Positions 27,813-36,812 of a stretch of 64,000 nucleotides of DNA are shown piece by piece; the first letter of the stretch is position 1; each line of letters begins with the position of its first letter. The stretch is from Idiomarina zobellii (GTDB lineage: Bacteria > Pseudomonadota > Gammaproteobacteria > Enterobacterales > Alteromonadaceae): NCBI RefSeq assembly GCF_900100855.1, contig NZ_FNCB01000006.1, forward strand, positions 36,775-100,774, read 5' to 3'. The translations under genes and the position numbers were made by a program. The notes below the pieces were generated by a model that was not told where the DNA came from, searched no databases, and saw nothing but the letters and a program-made list of their open reading frames with translations.

Positions 27813-27971
27813 AGGGCCGGTTATCACTTGTTTCGCTTGAGCATTGAACCTCCTGTGGCGGAGACGCTACGAGTTCATCCATGAACGCTTGACGAAGGCC
27901 ATCCTTGGCCTTCGACACTCCGCCACAGGAGGTTCAACACTCGTAACGCTTACAAGTGAGCAACCGGCCCT
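27813..27971 (+). repeat. Giant palindromic element, type B (copy 2)
   Basis: AGGGCCGGTT (27813-27822) pairs with AACCGGCCCT (27962-27971), and the stem runs inward for ~50 bp with few mismatches to TGGCGGAG/CTCCGCCA. The core 27864-27917 contains GTTCATCCATGAAC and CGAAGGCCA..TGGCCTTCG hairpins joined by GCTTGA. It matches the reverse complement of 13068-13121 almost exactly. The stems of the two copies differ (GAACCTCCTGTGG here versus CTTCCCCCTGG there) but each pairs with its own partner. With copy A2 it fills the gap between the ars promoter and the peptidase gene. Confidence 0.8.
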
Positions 27972-27974
27972 ATC

Positions 27975-28150
27975 TACCATTGGTCGTGTGGGGGAATGGA
28001 CCATGAGTGCGCCCAATGGTTTCGGGAGCTACTGAGGAGGTGTGCAGCGCCATGGATGGCGCTGCCCAAGCCCTACAGGGATGTATTCACGGGCGTCCTC
28101 CGCAGTAGCTCCTGAAACCTCAGCGCTCGTGGTTTCAGCCCCACTCTCAC
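27975..28150 (-). repeat. Giant palindromic element, type A (copy 2), after the M49 peptidase gene
   Basis: Arms of ~50 bases pair imperfectly; for example, TTTCGGGAGCTACTG (28020-28034) pairs with CAGTAGCTCCTGAAA. The core 28036-28100 matches the reverse complement of 12871-12934, including the GCAGCGCCATGGATGGCGCTGC hairpin (as two half-sites) and CCCTACAGGG. CCTCAGCGC at 28118-28126 is the shared GCGCTGAGG motif on the minus strand. The element starts just after the peptidase stop and reads away from it, as type A copy 1 does from pgpA. Confidence 0.8.
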
Positions 28151-28152
28151 AG

Positions 28153-29814
28153 CTAAAGCCCCAGCACGTCTTTGCCTTGTTTGAAGGTGACGTCAACGGG
28201 GATGCCGGCGTCGGCGAGTTTGTCGAGGTCGGCTTTTAGCTGTGGGCTGACAACGCCTAAGGTTGCAACCAGTTCAGCCACTCCGTTGTAGTCACCGTCG
28301 CCTTGCAGCGTCAGAATTTTTTCTGAAAGGCTATTCATGGCGGCACGCATTTTGTCCATATCAATAGCGTATTGGCCTTTTTCATTGCGCTTGAAGGCGC
28401 CTTCGTCGGCAAAGTAGTTGAAACGAATCATGTTGGCTTTGCCGTGGGCACTGGATGCGCCAAAGCGCACTGAACGGAAAATACTGGCCATAAAGGTGGT
28501 GTAATAGTCTTCCAGCTCACCTTCGGCTAAAACGCCTTGTTCAAACAGCTGAGTCACCATGTAAAGCCCCAGAATATCGGCTTTACCTTCTTCCAGCGCA
28601 GAAGCGTGTTCTTTCAGCGCCGAACGCACGGTGCCCTTGTCATTCAGTGTGTTTTTAATACCCAGGCCGTGGGCGACTTCGTGGAACATGGTGTTCGCGA
28701 AAAAGGCATTAAACGTAATGTTTTCGCGCTGCTCCGGTACAATTAACTGCTCGGCAATAGGCACCAGAATTTTATCGAACTTAGCCTGCATGGCGTTTTT
28801 CAGCTGTAAGCGGCGGGTGCCTTTTTCTAGCTGAACTTCTTCGTCGTTAGGCAGGTTTATCGCAATGGTTTTACTGCCCGCGTTGGAGTGACCGGCATAG
28901 TAAACCGCGTCGTAGGCATTCAGTTGAGCATTGGCGCCCGGCATTTCTGCTTTATAAGCGTCTTCAACTGGCAGACCACGTTGCAATTCAGGCAGGTACT
29001 CAGCGTATTTCGCTAAGCGCTCGCTCCATGCTTTGTCTTTAATCAATACGTAAGACTCAAACGCGGTTTTGTAGCCGTATAAATGGTCTTCGTAGTTCTC
29101 GATAGGACCAATAACCACATCAACATCGTTGTCGGTCATCTCCATCCATGCCATATCAGACGGCTGATACTCGTTGTTTAAAAACGCATCGGCGCGCAGG
29201 CGCAAATACTTCGCAAAGTCTTGGCTTTCCGCAAGCTCAGCGGCTTGGCGCAGTAACTCGGCAGCTTCAGTCAGTGAATCATTAAACGCTTCAGAGTAAG
29301 GAACCGTCATTAAGTCGCCGTTTTCATCACGACGCAATAATGTATAAAGGCTGTCTTTGTCAGCAAGGTCCGCATTTTCAAACTCGGTTTTGGTCATATC
29401 TTCCGGGTAGAAGTTAGCGCCTTCAGGCTTATCGTCAAAGCCGGTTAAAAAGGGTTGGTTGTTGTTAAGGCGATCCCACGGGCCATAGTTAATCACTGTG
29501 AATTCTTTAGCCCGCTTTTCAACTTTAGCCAGCAGCTCGTCTTTGCTGCCCGGGAAAGCTTGCTGCCAGAACAGCTCATCCATTATTTTCGATGCATCAA
29601 TAAGCAAACTGACCATCTTCTTCTGGTCGCTGGACAAGTGTGATAAGTCGCTGGTCAATGAATAAGGGGTGTAAATGTCGAGTCTTTGCTCTTTTCCTTC
29701 AACCAATTGGTAGCTTTTCGGAGCCGTGGTTTCGGTACTCTCAGTGGTTGTTTGTTGACCGCAGGCGGCTATAGCAAGCGCCAGCGGCGCAATAAAAAAT
29801 GCAGATTTTTTCAT
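28153..29814 (-). CDS. M49-like zinc metallopeptidase (dipeptidyl-peptidase III-like) lipoprotein
   Basis: 553 residues. The signal peptide ends in a lipobox (LAIAACGQQ, Cys ~19), so it is probably lipid-anchored. A zinc site HEVAHGLG lies near residue 380, followed by EEGKADILGLY near 413 with the third ligand, spacing as in DPP III-like enzymes. Classical DPP III has HExxGH; here it is the five-residue HExxH form seen in some bacterial homologues. It would cleave short peptides at the envelope; specificity is not known. It is a single gene followed by the palindrome pair. Confidence 0.82.
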   Translation of the reverse strand: MKKSAFFIAPLALAIAACGQQTTTESTETTAPKSYQLVEGKEQRLDIYTPYSLTSDLSHLSSDQKKMVSLLIDASKIMDELFWQQAFPGSKDELLAKVEKRAKEFTVINYGPWDRLNNNQPFLTGFDDKPEGANFYPEDMTKTEFENADLADKDSLYTLLRRDENGDLMTVPYSEAFNDSLTEAAELLRQAAELAESQDFAKYLRLRADAFLNNEYQPSDMAWMEMTDNDVDVVIGPIENYEDHLYGYKTAFESYVLIKDKAWSERLAKYAEYLPELQRGLPVEDAYKAEMPGANAQLNAYDAVYYAGHSNAGSKTIAINLPNDEEVQLEKGTRRLQLKNAMQAKFDKILVPIAEQLIVPEQRENITFNAFFANTMFHEVAHGLGIKNTLNDKGTVRSALKEHASALEEGKADILGLYMVTQLFEQGVLAEGELEDYYTTFMASIFRSVRFGASSAHGKANMIRFNYFADEGAFKRNEKGQYAIDMDKMRAAMNSLSEKILTLQGDGDYNGVAELVATLGVVSPQLKADLDKLADAGIPVDVTFKQGKDVLGL

Positions 29815-29912
29815 AATGATACTTTTGTAAAATTGAGTTGTTGGAAAGTTCTGTTAATCTACTTCTATGCCTGACTAGAAGCAATAGAATAACTATAAAA
29901 AAGGATCCCTCA

Positions 29913-30761
29913 ATGGCATCGCAGAATGCGCTTTACTTACTCATTGATGAACGGTTGCAGCGTGACGAACTCACCCTGCCGGGGCTACCGAAAACGGCGG
30001 AGCAAGTGCGTAACGCTACGCTCGATCCTGACTGTAATTTGCACGACCTGGCGCATATCATTCAGCAAGACGCGGTATTGTCAGCCCGGTTAATACGACT
30101 GGCAAACAGTGCCTATCTGGGGGGCCGAAACAAGGCAGAAAGCCTGATGCAGGCGTTAACACGTATTGGCATGCGTCGAATTCGCACGCTGGCTTTTGCA
30201 ATGGCAATGGAGCAGGTGTTTAAACCCGACAACGACATTGTGAAGATGTTCTCAGAGCAATACATTAAGGAAAGTCGGCAAATTGCAGCAGCGTCGGTGG
30301 TTATTACGAAAGACCTCCAACGCCGCGGAATAGGGCACCGGCTGCATCAGGACGTCTCTCTGCTGGCAGGCATGGTATCCAGAATAGGGGTAACACCTAT
30401 TCTAAGAATGGCCAGTGAATTTGAGGACAGCTTTGCTAACCCTACCTTTATTAATGAATGCATTATGCAGTTAAGCTCGCCGTTGGGTACTAATATCCTG
30501 AATTACTGGCAGTTCACGCCTAATTTGGTGCAGGTGCCACTGCACTATAATAAAGGGCGAACCAACCTGGACGACGCCATTACCGTTAATTATTGCGATA
30601 TTGTTCATTTGGCCAGCTTACTAACAGGAAATAACTTAGGTAAAAAGCAAAATGTGACCGTGGTGGAGTATGAATTAAGAGGAGTGATTGAAAGCGAAGA
30701 CTTCTGGCAGCAAGACTCGACTCAAGAGTCTTACCACCAGGTGCTGGACTTATTTGGCTAA
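29913..30761 (+). CDS. HDOD-domain protein
   Basis: 282 residues from the ATG at 29913, which has AAGGA eight bases upstream; a longer frame to 29838 lacks a ribosome site. The HDOD domain covers about residues 18-215, with LPGLPKTAEQVRNATLDPD, LAHIIQQDAVLSARLIRLANSAYLG and LLAGMVSRIGVTPIL. HDOD proteins are output or adaptor modules in stress and c-di-GMP signalling and lack HD-type catalysis. No GGDEF or EAL domain is fused here. It is convergent with rdgC (6-base gap). Confidence 0.88.
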   Translation: MASQNALYLLIDERLQRDELTLPGLPKTAEQVRNATLDPDCNLHDLAHIIQQDAVLSARLIRLANSAYLGGRNKAESLMQALTRIGMRRIRTLAFAMAMEQVFKPDNDIVKMFSEQYIKESRQIAAASVVITKDLQRRGIGHRLHQDVSLLAGMVSRIGVTPILRMASEFEDSFANPTFINECIMQLSSPLGTNILNYWQFTPNLVQVPLHYNKGRTNLDDAITVNYCDIVHLASLLTGNNLGKKQNVTVVEYELRGVIESEDFWQQDSTQESYHQVLDLFG

Positions 30762-30767
30762 CTCGCG

Positions 30768-31658
30768 TTACTCAAACGCCTTTTTCAAATCATCAAATAG
30801 CTGCCCGGCTTCGCCGCTAATTAGCGCAAAGTCGGCATCTACTTTCTCTTCCGGGGTTGGGTCTACCAAATCATCTTTTGCGTCCAGCAGTACGTCGGTT
30901 GGCTTAACACGTTTTAGTGCCATATCGGCTTCAAGAATAAACTCCAAGTTTTCCTGCCACACCAAACCTAACCGAGTCACTTGCTTACCGGCAGTTAAAT
31001 GAGCCTGAATGTCGTCACGAGTCAGGTCTTCCTGTTTACAGCGAATGATGCCACCGTCGGCCTGGGGTGAACGCAGCTCTGCTTCGTCGCCCAGTTCAAA
31101 GGGGGCAGGAATGTCTTGTTTTTGTAGCCAGTCGGTCAAGTACACTTCAACGGCCTCAGACGGGCTGAAAGGTCTGACAGGTAAAGACCCCACCGAGCCA
31201 CGCAATAAACCGAGAAAGTCTTCCGCTTTATTCGCCGCCGACTCGTCAACCGCAATAAATTGACGGTCTAAATCAATGTAGCCCCAGCTTAAGCGAAAAC
31301 GGCTAAACGCCTGTGGCAATAACTGATGAATTAAGTCTTCTTTTAAGTTTTGTTTTTCTTTGCGCGGCACAGAGCGGCCTTCGGCTTCACTAATCTGACG
31401 GACTTTTTCGTCGAGCTGAGCGTTCACAACCGTGCTGGGAAGGACTTTTTCTTCTCGTTTAGCGCAGAGTAACCAGCAGTTACCGACGCTATGGGTTAAC
31501 GTCTCGTTGTCTGGGCCAAAGGGAGAGAACCAGCCAAAACTGCTTTGCTCAGTGCGAGAGCATGGGTGAAAGCTGTGCTCCGCAAGCTGCTCTTCAAAGT
31601 TTTCGGGTAACGAGAAATTTTCACTGAAATGATAAAAGCGAAGGTTTTTAAACCACAT
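30768..31658 (-). CDS. rdgC: Recombination-associated protein RdgC
   Basis: 296 residues, family length. N-terminus MWFKNLRFYHFSENF, then HSFHPCSRTEQSSFGWFSPFG and NCWLLCAKREEKVLPSTVV, all conserved in RdgC. It forms ring dimers on duplex DNA and restrains RecA-dependent recombination. The histidine kinase gene ends upstream on the same strand (60-base gap). Confidence 0.95.
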   Translation of the reverse strand: MWFKNLRFYHFSENFSLPENFEEQLAEHSFHPCSRTEQSSFGWFSPFGPDNETLTHSVGNCWLLCAKREEKVLPSTVVNAQLDEKVRQISEAEGRSVPRKEKQNLKEDLIHQLLPQAFSRFRLSWGYIDLDRQFIAVDESAANKAEDFLGLLRGSVGSLPVRPFSPSEAVEVYLTDWLQKQDIPAPFELGDEAELRSPQADGGIIRCKQEDLTRDDIQAHLTAGKQVTRLGLVWQENLEFILEADMALKRVKPTDVLLDAKDDLVDPTPEEKVDADFALISGEAGQLFDDLKKAFE

Positions 31659-31718
31659 AAATAAGGGTTCCTGTCCGGCATTAGAAACCCTGAATTGTAT
31701 CGACTAACGGCGTCTGTG

Positions 31719-33452
31719 TCAGTTTAAAACCTGTACAGGAAATGAAAAGGTGTAAGTCAGCCCTTCACCCGGTTGACTGGTGGCGTCAATATCGCCCTGC
31801 AGGGTTTGGGTAACCAGGTTGCGTACAATATGAGTTCCCAAACCACTACCACCGTCATTGAGCTTAGTGGTGAAAAATGGGTTAAAGAGCTTGGTTAAAG
31901 CGTCTTCTGAAAGACCATTGCCGTCGTCTTTATAAACAACATGAAGCTCGCTGTCGCGCAGCTCAATATCAATGATCATGGTACCTTGCTCAATGCCGTC
32001 GAAGGCATGACGTAATGAGTTTAAAATTAAATTGGTAAATATCTGCGACAGCGCACCCGCCGGGCAACGAATAAATAAATCGTCGGCACAGTTCAGTTCT
32101 ATTTTATGCAACGTTTTCTTTAAGTGCGGTTGCAGCGACTGAATCAGCTCTTCTATGTAGCGTTTCACATTTATATCGCGAATGGCGTCAGACGCCTGGT
32201 CGACCGCTACCTGCTTAAAGCTACTGATAAGGTCAGAGGCCCGATGCAGGTTGTTATCCAGTAAGCTGAGGCTTTCTCTGCCTTCTTCTATAAACTTTTG
32301 TAATTGTTGCTGTGTCAGTTCTTTATTGGTCAAAGCCGAATCCAGCGAATCCAGTTTTTCTCGCAGGTAAGAAGCTGCTGTGACACTAATACCAATAGGT
32401 GTATTCACATCGTGCGTAATACCCGCCACAAGGCCACCAAGCGAGGCCATTTTTTCCGACTCAATGAGTTGTTGCTGGGTTTCGCGTAAGTGGTTCAACG
32501 ACGACTCAAGCCGCTGGTTAGACTGACGCAGCGTGTTTTCCATAGTACGACGTTGGCTAATTTCGCGTTCAAGCTTTTCCTGTCGCATTTCCAGTTCGTT
32601 TTTGCGCTGCTCCAGATCCAGCATCACCTGGCTCAAACGGGAGGTTTTACGGGCCACCTCCTGTTCTAAAATCGCATTTTGTTCATCCAGCTGTCGGTTT
32701 GCCGCTTTCAGTTTATTCTGTGTGCGTTCCAGGTCAGCCTGATATTCTTCAATGTTATCGAGTAACTGATTATACGCCTGCTCAATAAGTACCAGCTCGT
32801 TATTGTGTTGGTCTTTTAAGCGAATGCGGGAGCGCTCGAGGTTATCCAGGCGGAAGCTCTTAATTTGCTGAGTTAAGTCATTGAGCGGGCGGCTCAACAT
32901 GCGGCTGAATGCGACCGTAAACAGAATAATTAAAAAGGTACTCTTTATAAGCGCGTTACCAATAATAAAGCCCAAACTGACTTTAATGCGGTCTATGGCT
33001 ATGTCTCGCGTTGAAAACAGGCTAACGTCGCCGACCTTGGTGGAATGCCCGGAAAACTCGAAAATGAGCGAGTTGTGGTAGCCAAAAATACCGTTACGCT
33101 CAGGAAGCAGAATTCCTTCACTGGCTTCTTCGGGCAAGTCAGATATTTCTGAGGTTTCACCCAACTGAACCAAAATATTACCGGCGTCGTCGCGAATCAA
33201 TACTCCGGCAATAGCCGGAATGCCAATAAGGCCGTCGGCGATACTGTCAATTTGGTCACTATTAAATTCCCAAAGTGAGCGCGTCAAAGACCCATTAAAG
33301 GTTCGTTGCTGGTTTTGCAGCTCGGCAATCAGTATGCGCTTGGTATCAAAGTATTCCGCACCAATTTGTACTGCAGTGACAATAAGCGTCAGCACAAAGT
33401 AAACGGACAGAACCCGTGTCAGCAGCGATGATGAAATACTTTTGATGGCCAT
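31719..33452 (-). CDS. Membrane sensor histidine kinase
   Basis: 577 residues. Membrane segment ~12-30, a periplasmic sensor of ~125 residues (GIPAIAGVLIRDDAGNILVQLG), second membrane segment ~158-180, HAMP-like region (SRPLNDLTQQIKSF), then a long coiled coil (~225-335). The phosphorylation site is MASLGGLVAGITHDVNTPIG near residue 345. The ATPase has NLILNSLRHAFD, DDGNGLSEDALTKLFNPFFTT and SGLGTHIVRNLV. The THDVNTP H-box is the HPK4-like type. No partner response regulator is adjacent. It is divergent from the Pho-controlled TonB2 operon. Confidence 0.88.
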   Translation of the reverse strand: MAIKSISSSLLTRVLSVYFVLTLIVTAVQIGAEYFDTKRILIAELQNQQRTFNGSLTRSLWEFNSDQIDSIADGLIGIPAIAGVLIRDDAGNILVQLGETSEISDLPEEASEGILLPERNGIFGYHNSLIFEFSGHSTKVGDVSLFSTRDIAIDRIKVSLGFIIGNALIKSTFLIILFTVAFSRMLSRPLNDLTQQIKSFRLDNLERSRIRLKDQHNNELVLIEQAYNQLLDNIEEYQADLERTQNKLKAANRQLDEQNAILEQEVARKTSRLSQVMLDLEQRKNELEMRQEKLEREISQRRTMENTLRQSNQRLESSLNHLRETQQQLIESEKMASLGGLVAGITHDVNTPIGISVTAASYLREKLDSLDSALTNKELTQQQLQKFIEEGRESLSLLDNNLHRASDLISSFKQVAVDQASDAIRDINVKRYIEELIQSLQPHLKKTLHKIELNCADDLFIRCPAGALSQIFTNLILNSLRHAFDGIEQGTMIIDIELRDSELHVVYKDDGNGLSEDALTKLFNPFFTTKLNDGGSGLGTHIVRNLVTQTLQGDIDATSQPGEGLTYTFSFPVQVLN

Positions 33453-33548
33453 ATAAAAGAGGTGTGTGTAAATTTTTTGTCAATATGACCTTAAACTAAA
33501 TCATTGCTACCCATAACGCAATAAAGCAAAGCGCCCAGCCCTAAGCAA

Positions 33549-33599
33549 TTGACATAAAACTGACACATTTTGGTCATTAAGCTGTCACTAAAACTCACT
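33549..33599 (+). promoter_or_regulatory. Pho box array (five units) before the TonB2 operon
   Basis: Five 7-base units at exact 11-bp steps: TTGACAT (33549), CTGACAC (33560), TGGTCAT (33571), CTGTCAC (33582) and ACTCACT (33593). Units 1, 2 and 4 fit the PhoB consensus CTGTCAT best. It lies 38-88 bases before the DUF3450 start. Confidence 0.75.
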
Positions 33600-33636
33600 A
33601 AAGTTGCCACAAATTAATTCACAAGGGTTATAACTT

Positions 33637-34452
33637 ATGAAGTTCATTACCTCCGCTGGCGCTTTCGTTTTAAGCTCTGCGCTTTTTTTACCAGCGCTGA
33701 CAACTGCGGCGTACGCAGCTCCAATACAAGAGCAGGACAAACTTGAGCCTGTTGTTGAAGAAGCCTCTTCAATTAACCAGTCTGCGCGTCAGTCACAACT
33801 GACCATTGACCAAATTTCAGACAACATGCAAGAGCGTTTGCAACAGTATAAACGCATCATGAAGGAAATTGATGGTTTAAAAGTGTATACCGCACAGCTT
33901 GAGCAGCAAATTGGTAACCAACAACAGGAAAAGCAAGACATCAATGACTCAATAGACAAGGTCAGTTATGTCGAGCGTCAAATTACTCCGCTGATGTTAC
34001 GCATGATCGACTCGCTCGAGTCTTTTGTTGAACTGGACGTTCCGTTCCTTGAAACCGAGCGTAACGAGCGTTTAGCGCAATTAAACGACCTGATGGAGCG
34101 CGCTAACGTTGACGTTTCTGAAAAGTTCCGCCGTGTTATGGAAGCGTACCAAATTGAAGCCGACTACGGGCGCAACATTGAAGCCTACACGGCAGAGCAT
34201 GAAATTAACGGCCAACAGCAAGACGTCACTTTCCTGCGCATTGGTCGGGTAGCGCTTATTTATAAAACCCGCGACGGTCAGCACCTGGGTATCTGGAATC
34301 AGCAGGAACGCAACTGGCAAGAACTTGATAGTAAGCACTTACCAGCCGTTGAAGAAGCTATCCGCATAGCCCGAAAACAGTTAGCACCGGACATGCTGAT
34401 GATGCCCGTTTTTGCTAACAAAGCCGCCACAAACAGCGCCGCTGGCCAATAA
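33637..34452 (+). CDS. DUF3450 family protein of the TonB2 system
   Basis: 271 residues. A signal peptide (about residues 1-27, ends TTAAYAAP) is followed by a long helical coiled coil (residues ~35-110) and a compact C-terminal domain with VTFLRIGRVALIYKTRDGQHLGIWNQQERNW. DUF3450 proteins are the first gene of TonB2-type operons in Vibrio and Alteromonadales and work at the periplasmic face of the ExbB-like TtpC protein; a direct role is not known. It is in an operon with four TonB2 genes and a TPR protein (gap 12 bases to the next). It follows the five-unit Pho box. Confidence 0.85.
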   Translation: MKFITSAGAFVLSSALFLPALTTAAYAAPIQEQDKLEPVVEEASSINQSARQSQLTIDQISDNMQERLQQYKRIMKEIDGLKVYTAQLEQQIGNQQQEKQDINDSIDKVSYVERQITPLMLRMIDSLESFVELDVPFLETERNERLAQLNDLMERANVDVSEKFRRVMEAYQIEADYGRNIEAYTAEHEINGQQQDVTFLRIGRVALIYKTRDGQHLGIWNQQERNWQELDSKHLPAVEEAIRIARKQLAPDMLMMPVFANKAATNSAAGQ

Positions 34453-34464
34453 GGAGTCGCACCA

Positions 34465-35844
34465 ATGAAATTAACACAACGAATTGTTCAGTGGTTCTCA
34501 GTTATTGCGCTGGCAGCGACCTCAAGCGCTGCACTCGCCGCGCCGCTGCCGCAAGACCCAATTAACTTAGACCAGCTGTTACAGCAGTTGGAGCAGGGTA
34601 AGTTCTCGCAGTCAGAGAGTAATAAGCAACGCGAGCAGCGTTTCCGCGAAAAAGAGCAAGAGCAAAAAGCCATGCTCGAAGACGCAATTGCTCAAAGAAA
34701 CCAATTGGAGCAACGCGCCGAGCAACTGGAAACTGATTTTGAACAGAACGAAGTCGATTTAGGCAACTTAAGCGACACTCTGACTCAGCGCATGGGCTCA
34801 CTGAAAGAGCTGTTTGGTGTGCTGCAGCAGGTTGCTAATGATGCTTCAGGCAAGTTCGACAACTCTGTTATTTCAGCGCAGTACCCAGGCCGTTCAGATG
34901 CGCTTGAGGAGCTAGCAGAAAACATGAGCTCGTCGTCTAAACTGGCGTCTATTGAAGACATTGAAAGTGTCTGGTTTGCCCTGCAAAAGGAAATGACCGA
35001 GTCGGGTAAAGTCGCTGAATTCACGACTGAGGTGACAGCAGCCAACGGCGACAAAGCTGAACAAGAAGTCGTTCGTGTTGGTGCTTTTAACCTGGTTTCA
35101 AATGGCAAGTATTTAGAGCGCATGAGCTCAACCGGATCTGTTGCTGAGCTGGTACGCCAACCCTCAGGTCGCTATCTGGACACTGCTGAAAATATCCAGC
35201 AAACCGACAGTGGCATTGTCACATTCGGCGTTGACCCAACAGGCGGATCAATTCTTGGTTTATTAGTTCAGGCACCAAGCTTAGGTGAGCGTATCGACCA
35301 AGGCGGTACCGTGGGTTACATCATTCTTGCTCTGGGTGCTATAGGCTTGCTGTTCGCGTTAGAGCGCTTTGTGTCACTGATGCTACTGGGCAACAAAGTG
35401 AAGCGTCAGCTTAAGAAAGACAAGCCAAGTCAGGACAACCCGCTGGGTCGAGTCATGCTTATTAAGGACAAGTACCCGCAAGCCGACACCGAAACGCTGG
35501 AGTTGAAGCTCAGTGAAGGTATCTTGCGCGAAGTGCCTAAAATTACGCGCAACCTGACGTTCATAAAAATCATTTCTGTGGTCGCACCGCTGATGGGTCT
35601 GTTGGGTACCGTGACCGGTATGATCAACACCTTCCAGGCGATAACGCTGTTCGGCACAGGTGACCCGAAACTGATGGCAGGTGGTATTTCACAAGCCCTG
35701 GTCACAACCGTACTTGGCCTGGTGGTCGCAATACCCATGACCTTATTGTTTGCCACCTTACACACTCGCAGTAAAAACCTGATTCACATATTGCAGGAGC
35801 AGGCCTCCGGCATTATTGCGGAGCGCTCAGAGCGAGGAGAGTAA
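34465..35844 (+). CDS. Long ExbB/TolQ-family proton channel protein (TtpC-like)
   Basis: 459 residues. The signal-like N-terminus (~25 residues) is followed by a periplasmic coiled-coil domain to about residue 265 (heavy in Gln/Glu). The C-terminal ExbB core has TVGYIILALGAIGLLFALERFVSL, VAPLMGLLGTVTGMINTFQAITLFG and ISQALVTTVLGLVVAIPMTLLFA. The long periplasmic extension distinguishes TtpC of TonB2 systems from classical ExbB. It joins ExbB2/ExbD2/TonB in energising outer-membrane receptors. It overlaps nothing; exbB2 follows by 2 bases. Confidence 0.9.
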   Translation: MKLTQRIVQWFSVIALAATSSAALAAPLPQDPINLDQLLQQLEQGKFSQSESNKQREQRFREKEQEQKAMLEDAIAQRNQLEQRAEQLETDFEQNEVDLGNLSDTLTQRMGSLKELFGVLQQVANDASGKFDNSVISAQYPGRSDALEELAENMSSSSKLASIEDIESVWFALQKEMTESGKVAEFTTEVTAANGDKAEQEVVRVGAFNLVSNGKYLERMSSTGSVAELVRQPSGRYLDTAENIQQTDSGIVTFGVDPTGGSILGLLVQAPSLGERIDQGGTVGYIILALGAIGLLFALERFVSLMLLGNKVKRQLKKDKPSQDNPLGRVMLIKDKYPQADTETLELKLSEGILREVPKITRNLTFIKIISVVAPLMGLLGTVTGMINTFQAITLFGTGDPKLMAGGISQALVTTVLGLVVAIPMTLLFATLHTRSKNLIHILQEQASGIIAERSERGE

Positions 35845-35846
35845 CC

Positions 35847-36377
35847 GTGTTATTTCTCATCGAGTTTAATAATGCGATTAGAGATTTCATCGAGGCCGGC
35901 GGGCAAGTCCTGCTGGTCATCGGAGTCCTCATTTTTAGTATGTGGTTAATGATTCTCGAGCGCATTTTTTACTACCTGAAAGGGCATCGTGCGCGTGTTA
36001 AAGACACGCTAAAACGCTGGCAGCAACGTGAAGACAAGTCGTCCTGGAACGCAGAGCAAATTCGTCAGGCAATGATTTCACGAGTCAGTCTGGCACTGGG
36101 CGGCAATTTGCCGGTCATTAAAGCTCTGGTTGCCTTGTGTCCTTTATTAGGGCTCATGGGCACCGTGACCGGCATGATTGAAGTGTTCGACGTTATGGCG
36201 GTAACAGGTACCGGTAGCGCCCGCTCTATGGCATCGGGCGTATCAAAAGCCACTATTCCGACAATGGCGGGCATGGTTGGCGCACTGTCCGGTGTATTCG
36301 CCGCCACCTGGTTACAGCGCACCACCCGTCGCGAGCGCATGAAACTGGAAGACAAAATACTTTTAGAGCGTCACTAA
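35847..36377 (+). CDS. exbB: ExbB2-type biopolymer transport protein
   Basis: 176 residues with three membrane segments: VLLVIGVLIFSMWLMILERIF, LVALCPLLGLMGTVTGMIEVFDVM and IPTMAGMVGALSGVFAATWLQR. The MotA/TolQ/ExbB core is compact, as in ExbB2. It forms the proton channel with ExbD and TonB. It starts GTG two bases after the TtpC-like gene with a GAGGAGAGTAACC site. Confidence 0.92.
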   Translation: MLFLIEFNNAIRDFIEAGGQVLLVIGVLIFSMWLMILERIFYYLKGHRARVKDTLKRWQQREDKSSWNAEQIRQAMISRVSLALGGNLPVIKALVALCPLLGLMGTVTGMIEVFDVMAVTGTGSARSMASGVSKATIPTMAGMVGALSGVFAATWLQRTTRRERMKLEDKILLERH

Positions 36378-36398
36378 GGTGAGGCTGAGGAAACAACG

Positions 36399-36806
36399 AT
36401 GAAACAGCATTTTGCCAACTTAATTGAAGAAGAAGAGAGCAACATCGACATGACGCCCATGCTGGATGTGGTGTTCATTATGCTTATTTTCTTCATTGTT
36501 ACCGCCTCTTTTGTGAAAGAAGCGGGTATTGATGTAAACCGCCCTGATGCCGCCACCGCGGTTCAGAAAAACAGGGCAAACATCTTAGTTGCGATAAGTG
36601 ATAACAACGAAATTTGGATAAACAAACGCCAGGTGGATGTGCGTGCAGTGCAGGCCAATATCGAGCGCTTATACGCAGAGAACCCGCAAGGTTCTGTGGT
36701 CATTCAGGCCGACGAAGAGTCGAACACACGTGTCCTGATTAAAGTAATGGACGCAGCGCGAGCCGCTGGTGTGTATGACGTATCTGTTGCAACTGACGAA
36801 GAGTAA
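36399..36806 (+). CDS. exbD: ExbD2-type biopolymer transport protein
   Basis: 135 residues. Single membrane segment with the essential Asp in IDMTPMLDVVFIMLIFFIVTASF (residues ~18-40) followed by a periplasmic domain with VVIQADEESNTRVLIKVMDAARAAGV. Works with ExbB2 and TonB. The operon order is ttpC-like, exbB, exbD, tonB. Confidence 0.93.
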   Translation: MKQHFANLIEEEESNIDMTPMLDVVFIMLIFFIVTASFVKEAGIDVNRPDAATAVQKNRANILVAISDNNEIWINKRQVDVRAVQANIERLYAENPQGSVVIQADEESNTRVLIKVMDAARAAGVYDVSVATDEE

Positions 36807-36812
36807 CCCGCA

